A stretch of DNA of 7,138 bases, from NCBI GenBank assembly GCA_018241455.1, contig JAFEDW010000104.1, positions 1 to 7,138 on the forward strand. Reading direction: 5' to 3'. Within the stretch, counting starts at the first letter, position 1; each line of letters begins with the position of its first letter. The notes under the pieces are model-generated. The model was not told the DNA's origin. It made no database searches and was given only the letters and a program-made list of their open reading frames with translations. Position numbers and translations under genes: made by a program. This stretch comes from Pseudomonadota bacterium. GTDB taxonomy: Bacteria; Pseudomonadota; Gammaproteobacteria; Steroidobacterales; Steroidobacteraceae. Positions 1 to 5,810 of this stretch are shown piece after piece.

Positions 1-574
1 CGCTGCCGCGCACCGCGCCCTCCGCGGCCGGGGCCGTCGCCGGCCACAGGCCGGCGCCGGGCCGGAAATGATAATACCCGTCTGCCTCGACCGCGCGGCC
101 ACCGGCTTCGCACCGCAAATCATTACCGTAGCCCAGCAGGTCGAGCAGGCGCTTCTCGAACAGCCGCAACACCGGCTCGAGCGGCGCCGCGGAGCGCAAC
201 CGCGCCAGCGTCGCGGCATAGTGCGCGTAGACCTCGGGCTGCGGATCGTGCGGCACCGTCAGCCGCAGCAACAGTTCGTTCAGGTAGAAGCCGCTGAGGA
301 TGCGCTCCGGCGGGAGCGGCGCGGGCGGCGGGCCGTCGTCTTCCGCGGCGCTGAGCGTCGGCGATTCGCCGCGGCCGCTCCAGGACAGCAGCAGCGGCCG
401 GAACGGCTGCAGCCCGGCGAAGCGGCTGCGCGGTCCGCGCGCAGCGCGTGCAAACGCCGTCAGGCGTCCGTGGTCGCGCACGAACAGCTCGAGGATCAGG
501 CTGGTGTCGCGCCAGGGCCGCTGGTGCAGCACGTAACCGCAGGCCAACTGCGTGCGCGTGCGGCTGCCGGCCAT
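1..574 (-). CDS. recO: DNA repair protein RecO, 3' end cut by the window edge
   Basis: RecO is the mediator that, with RecR, helps load RecA onto SSB-coated single-stranded DNA in the RecF recombination pathway. It acts in the cytoplasm. The visible 191 residues begin MAGSRTRTQLACGYVLHQRP and show the family's N-terminal OB-fold pattern: YVLHQRPWRDTSLILELF (residues 14-31), then DHGRLTAFARAARGPRSRF (34-52) and LQPFRPLLLSWSGRGE (55-70). The helical part follows, with GFYLNELLLRL (95-105) and LFEKRLLDLLGYG (138-150). Family members are about 230-245 residues, so roughly 45-50 are missing past position 1. The ATG at 574 shares its A with the era stop (TGATG), and a strong GGAGG lies 7 nt upstream, which fixes the start. 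Residues 80-89 are a Pro-rich linker after the OB fold. In related genomes pdxJ comes next, beyond this window. Confidence 0.93.
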   Translation of the reverse strand, partial: MAGSRTRTQLACGYVLHQRPWRDTSLILELFVRDHGRLTAFARAARGPRSRFAGLQPFRPLLLSWSGRGESPTLSAAEDDGPPPAPLPPERILSGFYLNELLLRLTVPHDPQPEVYAHYAATLARLRSAAPLEPVLRLFEKRLLDLLGYGNDLRCEAGGRAVEADGYYHFRPGAGLWPATAPAAEGAVRGS

Positions 575-1464
575 CACTCGACCTCCAGCTGCCGCAGAGC
601 GCGCGCGTCATCCGCCCAGTTCTCGCGCACCTTGACCCACAGCGTCAGGTGGTAGCGCTTGCCGAACAGTTGATTGAGTTCGAGCCGCGCCGCGCGGCCG
701 ATGCGCTTCAGGCGCTCGCCGCGTGCGCCGATGACGATCGGCTTCTGCCCCTCGCGATCGACCCAGATCACCGCCTGCACCTCGATGCGGCCGTCCTCGG
801 TGGTCGCGTAGTCCTCGACCTCGACGGCGATGCCATACGGCAGCTCCTCGACGAGTTCGAGCGTCAGTTTCTCGCGGATCAGCTCGGCGATGCGGAATCG
901 CTCGCCGCGATCGGTGACCTGGCCCGCCGGATACAGCCGCTCGCCTTCCGGGAGCGCGGCCAGGATGCTCGCGCGCAGCGCGTCGAGGTTGTCGGCGCGC
1001 AGCGCCGAGACCGGCACGACGGCGACGAACGCCGCCTTCTGCGCGAGCAAGGCGATGTACGGCAGCAGCCGTTCGCGCGGACGCGCGCGGTCGACCTTGT
1101 TGATGACGGCGATCACCGGCCGCCCGGATTGCACCACGCGCTCGAGCGCCATCGCATCCTCGTCGGTCCACTTCAGCGCCTCGACGATGAACAGCGCGAG
1201 ATCGGCATCACCGAGCGCCGCGCCCGCGGCGCGGTTCATCGCGCGGTTCAGCGCGCGCTTCGGTCCCTGGTGCATGCCGGGAGTGTCGATGAAGGCGATC
1301 TGCCCGGCGGCGGTTTCGCTGATGCCGAGCACGCGGTGCCGCGTCGTCTGCGGGCGCGAGGTGACGATGCTGATTTTCTGGCCCAGCAACGCATTCAGCA
1401 GCGTCGACTTGCCGACGTTCGGCCGCCCGACAAGCGCAACGAAGCCACTGCGGAACGCGCTCAT
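574..1464 (-). CDS. era: GTPase Era, 30S ribosome assembly factor
   Basis: Era is an essential GTPase that binds the 3' end of 16S rRNA and helps mature the 30S subunit, peripherally associated with the inner membrane. The protein has 296 residues, against about 301 in E. coli. GTPase motifs are complete: G1 GRPNVGKST (13-21), the G2 region ISIVTSRPQTTRHR (31-44), G3 DTPG (60-63), G4 NKVD (122-125) and G5 SAL (153-155). The C-terminal KH RNA-binding domain contains IVIGARGERLKRIG (243-256), followed by LELNQLFGKRYHLTLWVKV. The reading frame stays open upstream to 1845, but homology starts at the ATG at 1464 (MSAFRSGFVALVG), which has GGAG 5 nt upstream and lies 10 bp after the rnc stop. The rnc-era-recO arrangement is the conserved one, and the stop codon overlaps the recO start. 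Confidence 0.98.
   Translation of the reverse strand: MSAFRSGFVALVGRPNVGKSTLLNALLGQKISIVTSRPQTTRHRVLGISETAAGQIAFIDTPGMHQGPKRALNRAMNRAAGAALGDADLALFIVEALKWTDEDAMALERVVQSGRPVIAVINKVDRARPRERLLPYIALLAQKAAFVAVVPVSALRADNLDALRASILAALPEGERLYPAGQVTDRGERFRIAELIREKLTLELVEELPYGIAVEVEDYATTEDGRIEVQAVIWVDREGQKPIVIGARGERLKRIGRAARLELNQLFGKRYHLTLWVKVRENWADDARALRQLEVE
582..586 (-). promoter_or_regulatory. Strong ribosome binding site for recO inside era
   Basis: The minus strand reads GGAGG, placed 7 nt before the recO ATG at 574 and within the last codons of era (CTG GAG GTC GAG TGA). With the TGATG stop/start overlap it fixes the recO start and allows both reinitiation and independent initiation. Confidence 0.8.
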
Positions 1465-1469
1465 GGCCG

Positions 1470-1473
1470 CTCC
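1470..1473 (-). promoter_or_regulatory. Ribosome binding site that decides the era start
   Basis: The minus strand reads TGA-CGGAGCGGCC-ATG between the rnc stop and the era start. The GGAG, 5 nt before the ATG at 1464, supports that start over the longer open frame that reaches 1845 through rnc. Confidence 0.7.
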
Positions 1474-1474
1474 G

Positions 1475-2188
1475 TCACAGGCCCAGCTGCGCCAGCAATT
1501 GCTGCGCGGCCGCCTGCTCGGCGCGCCGCCGGCTCGAGGCCTCGCCGAAAGCGCTGGCCTTGACCGCCTCGACATCGCAGCTGACGCGGAACGTCTGCGC
1601 ATGCGACTCGCCCTCGACCTGCACGACCTGGTAGCGCGGCAGCGGCAGGCCGCGGCCCTGCAGCCATTCCTGCAGGCGCGTCTTGGCGTCCTTCTGGCCC
1701 GCAGGTGTCGTTTCGGCGCTGGCATCGAGTTCGGCCAGCGCGGGCGCCAGCACGCGCAACAGCGTGCTGCGCGTGGTGTCGATGCCGGACTCCAGATACA
1801 GCGCGCCGCATACCGCTTCGAAGGCATCGGCGAGGATCGACTCACGCCGGAAGCCGCCGGTCTTGAGTTCGCCGGCGCCGAGCGCCAGCGCCGGACCGAG
1901 CTCCAGCGCCGCGGCGATGCGCGCCAGCGAAGCGCCGCTGACGACGGCCGCGCGCAGGCGGCTCAGCGCGCCTTCGTCGGCTTCCGGGTAATGCCCGTAG
2001 AGATACTGCGCGACGACCAGGTTGAGGATCGCGTCGCCGAGGAATTCGAGCCGCTCGTTGTTGCTGCGCGCAGCGCTCCGGTGGGTGAGCGCCTGTTCGA
2101 ACAGGCTGGCATCGCGCGGCTCGTATTGCAGGTGCCGGCGCACCCAGGCGGCCGCCGGCACGCTGCCAGGCAAGTCAGCCGCGGTCAT
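1475..2188 (-). CDS. rnc: Ribonuclease III
   Basis: RNase III cleaves double-stranded RNA. It separates 16S and 23S precursors from the rRNA transcript and processes selected mRNAs. The 237-residue protein has the usual bacterial length. The RNase III signature NERLEFLGDAIL lies at residues 44-55. The metal-binding catalytic residues correspond to E48, D52, D121 and E124, with D121 and E124 in ILADAFEAVCGALYLE (118-133). The double-stranded RNA-binding domain occupies about 167-237, opening with DAKTRLQEWLQGRGLPLP and ending with SSRRRAEQAAAQQLLAQL. In the loop before SSRR it reads FGEA, where many homologs have a second glycine; this is a minor variation. The ATG at 2188 begins 3 nt after the upstream stop codon, and the nearest purine-rich site (AGGTGG) lies about 14 nt upstream inside the previous gene. 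Translational coupling is therefore likely. Confidence 0.98.
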   Translation of the reverse strand: MTAADLPGSVPAAAWVRRHLQYEPRDASLFEQALTHRSAARSNNERLEFLGDAILNLVVAQYLYGHYPEADEGALSRLRAAVVSGASLARIAAALELGPALALGAGELKTGGFRRESILADAFEAVCGALYLESGIDTTRSTLLRVLAPALAELDASAETTPAGQKDAKTRLQEWLQGRGLPLPRYQVVQVEGESHAQTFRVSCDVEAVKASAFGEASSRRRAEQAAAQQLLAQLGL

Positions 2189-2191
2189 CCG

Positions 2192-2557
2192 TCACTGCAG
2201 TTCCACCTGCTTGTGAAACTGCACCAGCAGCGACACATTGCCAAACAGCGGCGCGATGTCTTCGTAGTCGGCCACTGCCACCCAGTGATCGCCATCACGA
2301 TGCACATCGATGTCCTTGCCGGTCGGATGGTCGACGTAGCCGACGTCGAAGCGCTTGTCGAGCCCGTTCCTGACCAGCGTCGGATTGATCTGGCTGTCGC
2401 CTTTCGATTCGGACGCCTGTTGGTTCATCGCCTCGACGACGCGGTAATAGTTCAGGAATATCGGCGCCAGGCGGATGCCGGCATAGCCGATTATTCCAAC
2501 CGGGACCAGCAGGATCACCCAGCCGATCAGGGTCACGCCGCGCTGAGACTTAAGCAT
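2192..2557 (-). CDS. DUF4845 family membrane-anchored protein of unknown function
   Basis: This 121-residue protein matches in position, length and sequence style the DUF4845 proteins found between lepB and rnc in Pseudomonas-like genomes. Its biochemical role is not known to me. It has one hydrophobic segment at about residues 8-27 (VTLIGWVILLVPVGIIGYAG), preceded by the basic MLKSQRG. A soluble domain of about 90 residues follows, rich in charged residues, which I infer to lie in the periplasm. RLAPIFLNYYRV (29-40) and KRFDVGYVD (68-76) are the most family-like stretches. The N-terminus resembles a class III (pilin-type) signal, RG then VTLIG, but has Gly instead of Glu at the usual position 5 of the mature part. 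The start is supported by GAGGAGA at 2565-2571, 7 nt upstream. The context suggests a link to export or membrane-associated RNA processing, by inference only. Confidence 0.9.
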   Translation of the reverse strand: MLKSQRGVTLIGWVILLVPVGIIGYAGIRLAPIFLNYYRVVEAMNQQASESKGDSQINPTLVRNGLDKRFDVGYVDHPTGKDIDVHRDGDHWVAVADYEDIAPLFGNVSLLVQFHKQVELQ

Positions 2558-2564
2558 GGGTCGG

Positions 2565-2571
2565 TCTCCTC
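2565..2571 (-). promoter_or_regulatory. Ribosome binding site of the DUF4845 gene
   Basis: GAGGAGA on the minus strand ends 7 nt before the ATG at 2557, in the 24-bp gap after lepB. It is the best Shine-Dalgarno match in the gaps between these genes and confirms the short basic N-terminus MLKSQRG. Confidence 0.75.
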
Positions 2572-2581
2572 AAGGTTCCCA

Positions 2582-3670
2582 TTACTCTATACGCTTGCCA
2601 AAACGATGCCAGTCGGGCCATCCGGACCGGCCCAGGGGCAGATTCAGCCAGATTCGCGAGGCCCTGCCAACCAGGTTGCCCTCCGGCACGAACCCCCACA
2701 CCCGTCCATCCGAGCTGTTGTCCCGGTTGTCGCCGATCATCAGGTACTGGCCCGGTGGCACGACGCGATCGTAGGTGGTGTCGTTGGCATCGGGTTCGCC
2801 TTCGGCAGTGTCCTCCACGCACAGGTAGCTGTGGTCCATGTCCCGGTTACAGCTCGCGGACTTCTCCGCGAACAACCCGCCGCTGGTGCGGCAGGAGAGC
2901 ACCTGGTGGCGGTGCCCGCCGAGCACTTCTTCTTCCAGGCGCATGTTCTGGTAGCAGCCGTCGTTGTAGCGCCCCTGCTCGGTCATCGGCACCGGCACGC
3001 CATTGACGATCAGCTGGTCATTGCGCACGCGCACCGTGTCGCCGGGCAGCCCGACGACGCGCTTGATGAAATTGACCTCTGGATTCGGCGGGTAACGGAA
3101 CACGACCACTTCGCCGCGCTGCGGCTCGCCGATATCGAGGAACTTTCGGTTCAGCACGGGTAGGCGCAGCCCGTAGGCGAATTTATTGACGACCAGGAAG
3201 TCGCCCTGCTCGAGCGTCGGCATCATCGAATCGGACGGGATGCGGAACGGCTCGAAGATGAAGCCGCGCAACACCAGCACCAGCAGCGCCACCGGCAGGA
3301 AGCTGCGCGCGTAGTCGACCGTCACCGGCAGGGGCATGACCACGCCCTGGGCCTGCACGCGCTGCGCGGCGCGCTGCCGCGCCGGCGCGAGCAGCAATCG
3401 ATCGACGATCCAGACCACGCCCGAGACCAGCAGCACCAGCACCAGCACCAGGCTGAAATCGAGCTGCTCCGACATGATGATGCGCACGATCGCACCGATG
3501 ACGACCACCGGCATTGCCGTGTAGGCCGCGCGTGCCCAGGCCGGATCGGGCGCCTGTCCGGGGAGCGCTGCCAGCCGGCGGCGCGGGCGCAGGATCCAGT
3601 CATCGAACATCGCGACCAGCGCCACCGGGATCGCCAGCCAGGCCAGCACGGTTGAGATCTGCAGCAGCAT
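2582..3670 (-). CDS. lepB: Signal peptidase I with an extended N-terminal membrane region
   Basis: Signal peptidase I removes Sec and Tat signal peptides at the periplasmic face of the inner membrane with a Ser-Lys dyad. The catalytic Ser is S148 in IPSDSMMPTL (144-153), where many homologs read PSGSM. The general-base Lys is K203 in FIKRVVGLPGD (201-211). The C-terminal box GDNRDNSSDGR is at 313-323. The 362 residues exceed the roughly 280-325 of P. aeruginosa and E. coli LepB. Hydrophobic stretches lie near 4-22, 51-66, 72-94 and 121-136, so four membrane segments are possible instead of the usual two. An insert at about 234-300 carries four cysteines (C239, C260, C274, C284). The ATG at 3670 has AAGGAA about 7 nt upstream. 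An internal ATG at 3475 (MSEQLDFSL) would give a canonical length but lacks a visible ribosome binding site. The gene lies 37 bp after lepA. Confidence 0.97.
   Translation of the reverse strand: MLLQISTVLAWLAIPVALVAMFDDWILRPRRRLAALPGQAPDPAWARAAYTAMPVVVIGAIVRIIMSEQLDFSLVLVLVLLVSGVVWIVDRLLLAPARQRAAQRVQAQGVVMPLPVTVDYARSFLPVALLVLVLRGFIFEPFRIPSDSMMPTLEQGDFLVVNKFAYGLRLPVLNRKFLDIGEPQRGEVVVFRYPPNPEVNFIKRVVGLPGDTVRVRNDQLIVNGVPVPMTEQGRYNDGCYQNMRLEEEVLGGHRHQVLSCRTSGGLFAEKSASCNRDMDHSYLCVEDTAEGEPDANDTTYDRVVPPGQYLMIGDNRDNSSDGRVWGFVPEGNLVGRASRIWLNLPLGRSGWPDWHRFGKRIE
3434..3451. repeat. Three perfect 6-bp repeats in lepB
   Basis: On the plus strand caccag is repeated three times exactly (3434-3439, 3440-3445, 3446-3451). 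On the minus strand this is (CTGGTG)3, coding Leu-Val three times at residues 74-79 of LepB, inside a predicted membrane segment. Slippage by one unit would stay in frame and alter the segment by two residues. Confidence 0.85.
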
Positions 3671-3675
3671 GCGTG

Positions 3676-3682
3676 ATTCCTT
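3676..3682 (-). promoter_or_regulatory. Ribosome binding site supporting the long lepB start
   Basis: AAGGAAT on the minus strand lies just before the ATG at 3670. The alternative internal start at 3475 is preceded by GTGCGCATCATC, with no purine-rich site. This favours the 362-residue LepB with its extra membrane segments. Confidence 0.65.
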
Positions 3683-3690
3683 GAAGACCT

Positions 3691-3712
3691 GGGAGATTAC
3701 TGGGGGATTACT
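3691..3712. repeat. 11-bp tandem duplication over the lepA stop codon
   Basis: On the plus strand two adjacent 11-bp units read gggagattact (3691-3701) and gggggattact (3702-3712), identical at 10 of 11 positions. The second unit contains the lepA stop (TAA at 3710-3708 on the minus strand) and the first lies in the lepA-lepB gap. It looks like a recent local slippage event and does not change the LepA protein. Confidence 0.85.
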
Positions 3713-5501
3713 TGCGGCCGACCTGCAGCACGGCCAGGAAGGCTTCCTGTGGAATTTCCACCGAACCGACCTGTTTCATGCGCTTCTTGCCGGCCTTCTG
3801 CTTCTCGAGCAGTTTACGCTTGCGGGACACATCGCCGCCGTAGCATTTGGCCAGCACGTTCTTGCGCAGCGCCTTGACGGTGGCACGCGCGATCACGTGC
3901 GTGCCGATCGCCGCCTGCACGGCGACCTCGAACATCTGCCGCGGGATCAGTTCCTGCATCTTGTCTACCAGCTCGCGGCCGCGTTGGTAGGCGTTGTCGC
4001 GATGCACGATCAGCGCCAGCGCATCGACCTTGTCGCCGTTGATCAGCACGTCGAGCTTCACCAGCGGCGCGGGCTCGAAATGGCTGAATTCATAGTCGAA
4101 CGAGGCATAACCGCGGCTGGCCGATTTCAGCCGGTCGAAGAAATCGAGCACGATTTCCGCGAGCGGCAGCTGGTACTGGAGCGACACCTGCGTGCCGAGG
4201 AACTGCATCTTCTTCTGCACGCCGCGCTTCTCGGCGCACAGCCCGAGCACCGCGCCGACGTAGTCGGGCGGCACCAGGATATTGGCGGTGATGATCGGCT
4301 CGCGGATCTCCTCGACCTTGTCCGGCGGCGGGAGCTTGCCCGGGCTGTCGATGTGCAGCACCGCGCCGTTCGTGCAGGCGACTTCGTAGACGACGGTCGG
4401 CGCGCTGGTGATCAGGTCGAGCTGGTACTCGCGCTCGAGCCGCTCCTGCACGATGTCCATGTGCAGCAGCCCGAGGAATCCGCAGCGAAAGCCGAAGCCG
4501 AGCGCAGTCGAGACTTCCGGCTCGTAATGCAGCGCCGAATCGTTGAGTTTCAGCTTGGCGAGCGCGTCGCGGAAGCTCTCGTAGTCTTCCGAGTTGATCG
4601 GGAACAGGCCGGCGAACACGCGCGGCTGCACCTGCTTGAAGCCCGGCAACGGCGCCGCGGCCGGCCGGTTCTCCGCGGTGATCGTGTCGCCAACCGGCGC
4701 GCCGTCGATCTCCTTGATGCCGGCGACGACGAAACCCACTTCGCCGGCGCCGAGCTCGCGCATCGCCACTGATTTCGGCGTGAAGCGCCCGAGCTTGTCG
4801 ATCTGGTGGCTGCGCCCGGTCGACATGACGCGGATCTTCTCGCCGGTGCGCAGCACGCCGTTCACGACCCGCACCAGCGAAACCACGCCGACGTAGTTGT
4901 CGAACCAGGAATCTATGATGAGCGCCTGCAGCGGTGCGTCAGGATCACCTTTCGGTGCCGGGATGCGCCGCACGATTTCCTCGAGCAGTTCGGCGACGCC
5001 CTCGCCGGTCTTGGCGCTGACCAGCGCGGCATCGTGCGCCTCGATGCCGATGATCTCCTCGATCTCCTTGCGCACCCGATCCGGGTCCGCGGCCGGCAGG
5101 TCGATCTTGTTGATCACCGGCAGCACGGTGAGCCCCTGCTCCACCGCCGTGTGGCAATTGGCGACGCTCTGCGCCTCGACGCCCTGCGAGGCGTCGACGA
5201 CCAGCAACGCACCGTCGCAGGCGGCAAGGCTCCGCGACACCTCATAGGAGAAATCGACGTGCCCGGGCGTGTCGATCAGGTTGAACTGGTAGCGCTCGCC
5301 GTCACGGGCGTCGTAGAACAGCGTGACGCTCTGTGCCTTGATGGTGATGCCACGCTCGCGCTCCAGGTCCATCGAATCGAGCACCTGCGCCTGCATCTCG
5401 CGTTCCTCGAGGCCGCCGCACAGCTGGATCAGCCGGTCGGCGAGCGTCGATTTACCGTGATCAACATGGGCGATGATCGAAAAGTTGCGTATGCGTTGCA
5501 T
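3708..5501 (-). CDS. lepA: Elongation factor 4 (LepA), ribosome-associated GTPase
   Basis: LepA/EF4 is a highly conserved translational GTPase that binds ribosomes. Back-translocation and a role in 30S biogenesis or initiation have both been proposed. The 597 residues match the family (E. coli 599). Motifs present: G1 AHVDHGKS (11-18), switch I RGIT (50-53), G3 DTPGH (77-81) with the catalytic-type His81, G4 NKID (131-134) and G5 SAK (162-164). The EF4-specific C-terminal domain ends with LAKCYGGDVSRKRKLLEKQK, then KKRMKQVGSVEIPQEAFLAVLQVGRK. The frame can be opened 10 codons earlier with GTG at 5531, but the ATG at 5501 gives MQRIRNFSIIAHVDHGKST, which aligns directly with E. coli MKNIRNFSIIAHIDHGKST. 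No good Shine-Dalgarno sequence precedes either start; instead the leader reads GGACCTCCACTTG just before the ATG. Confidence 0.98.
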   Translation of the reverse strand: MQRIRNFSIIAHVDHGKSTLADRLIQLCGGLEEREMQAQVLDSMDLERERGITIKAQSVTLFYDARDGERYQFNLIDTPGHVDFSYEVSRSLAACDGALLVVDASQGVEAQSVANCHTAVEQGLTVLPVINKIDLPAADPDRVRKEIEEIIGIEAHDAALVSAKTGEGVAELLEEIVRRIPAPKGDPDAPLQALIIDSWFDNYVGVVSLVRVVNGVLRTGEKIRVMSTGRSHQIDKLGRFTPKSVAMRELGAGEVGFVVAGIKEIDGAPVGDTITAENRPAAAPLPGFKQVQPRVFAGLFPINSEDYESFRDALAKLKLNDSALHYEPEVSTALGFGFRCGFLGLLHMDIVQERLEREYQLDLITSAPTVVYEVACTNGAVLHIDSPGKLPPPDKVEEIREPIITANILVPPDYVGAVLGLCAEKRGVQKKMQFLGTQVSLQYQLPLAEIVLDFFDRLKSASRGYASFDYEFSHFEPAPLVKLDVLINGDKVDALALIVHRDNAYQRGRELVDKMQELIPRQMFEVAVQAAIGTHVIARATVKALRKNVLAKCYGGDVSRKRKLLEKQKAGKKRMKQVGSVEIPQEAFLAVLQVGRK

Positions 5502-5534
5502 CAAGTGGAGGTCCGCGGCCAGCCAGGGCACAAG

Positions 5535-5547
5535 GGCCCCAAGGGCC
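5535..5547 (-). other. Short GC hairpin and direct repeat in the lepA leader
   Basis: On the minus strand the leader contains GGCCC-TTG-GGGCC, a perfect 5-bp stem with a 3-nt loop, about 34 nt upstream of the lepA ATG. The same region also reads as two copies of AAGGGCC on the plus strand (5532-5538 and 5541-5547). No T-run follows on the minus strand, so it does not look like an intrinsic terminator. A role in translation or message stability is only possible. Confidence 0.35.
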
Positions 5548-5560
5548 GTAAAACCCGCGA

Positions 5561-5566
5561 ATTATA
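5561..5566 (-). promoter_or_regulatory. Candidate -10 box for lepA and downstream genes
   Basis: Read on the minus strand, 5566 to 5561 is TATAAT, an exact match to the sigma-70 -10 consensus and unusual in such GC-rich DNA. It lies 60 bp upstream of the lepA ATG, which would give a leader of about 50 nt. It overlaps the TAA stop of the glutaredoxin-like gene. No good -35 is seen: the hexamer at 17-bp spacing is GGAATT (5589-5584), and there is no extended -10 TG. I rate it as a possible internal promoter that lets lepA through recO be expressed apart from rseAB. Confidence 0.35.
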
Positions 5567-5810
5567 GCCGCAAAAGCCGCAGTAATTCCGGGGTGTCGAG
5601 CCTGCCTGAGCACACCGTCGCGCCATCGAGCAGCAGTACCGGCACCTTCAGGCCCCAGCGCCGCTGCAACGCCGCGTCGGCATCGACATCAACGAGCTCA
5701 ACCGCAGGTACCGCCGGAAGCTGCGCGCGCAGCGCATCGAGTTCGAGCAGCAGTTCTTCGCACAGGCCGCAATCGGGCCGCGTCAGTATCGTCAGGCGCG
5801 CAGCGCTCAA
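5562..5810 (-). CDS. Glutaredoxin-family (DUF836-like) small thiol protein
   Basis: The 82-residue protein has a thioredoxin-fold pattern. It shows a beta strand RLTILTRPDC (5-14) running into the CxxC motif C14-G-L-C17, a helix EELLLELDALRAQL, a second strand VELVDVDAD (37-45), and the cis-proline motif KVPVLLLDG (55-63, Pro57). One further Cys is at 67. This resembles the glutaredoxin family proteins (DUF836) of Gammaproteobacteria, small cytoplasmic proteins whose substrates are largely uncharacterised. It lacks a signal peptide. The only fitting start is TTG at 5810, which overlaps the rseB stop as TTGA, so translation probably depends on coupling to rseB; upstream there is only a G-run (GTGGGGG) as a possible weak ribosome binding site. 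The TAA stop lies inside a perfect TATAAT hexamer that may be a promoter for lepA. Confidence 0.88.
   Translation of the reverse strand: MSAARLTILTRPDCGLCEELLLELDALRAQLPAVPAVELVDVDADAALQRRWGLKVPVLLLDGATVCSGRLDTPELLRLLRL

Noticed and set aside
448..1563. A 371-codon plus-strand open frame opposite recO, era and the end of rnc
   Set aside because: It is an antisense shadow with composition biased to Arg, Ala and Asp, no domain, and no ribosome binding site worth noting.
1465..1845. An N-terminal extension of Era by about 127 residues
   Set aside because: The extension overlaps rnc in another frame and is Arg/Cys-rich nonsense. Homology and a GGAG site place the start at 1464.
830..3163. A 777-codon open frame on the plus strand across era, rnc, DUF4845 and lepB
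   Set aside because: It runs antisense to four well-recognised genes and its translation has no recognisable domain. Long stop-free antisense frames are expected opposite GC-rich coding sequence.
5535..5547. The hairpin upstream of lepA as an intrinsic terminator
   Set aside because: The stem is only 5 bp and no T-run follows it on the minus strand.
3669..5567. Plus-strand open frames of 367 and 253 codons opposite lepA
   Set aside because: They mirror lepA codons, are rich in His/Arg/Asp/Gln as antisense of GC-rich genes usually is, and show no protein-family pattern.
5584..5590. A sigma-E-type -35 (GGAATT) before lepA
   Set aside because: It resembles the GGAACTT element only partly, and no matching sigma-E -10 (TCAAA or TCTGA) lies at the required distance.
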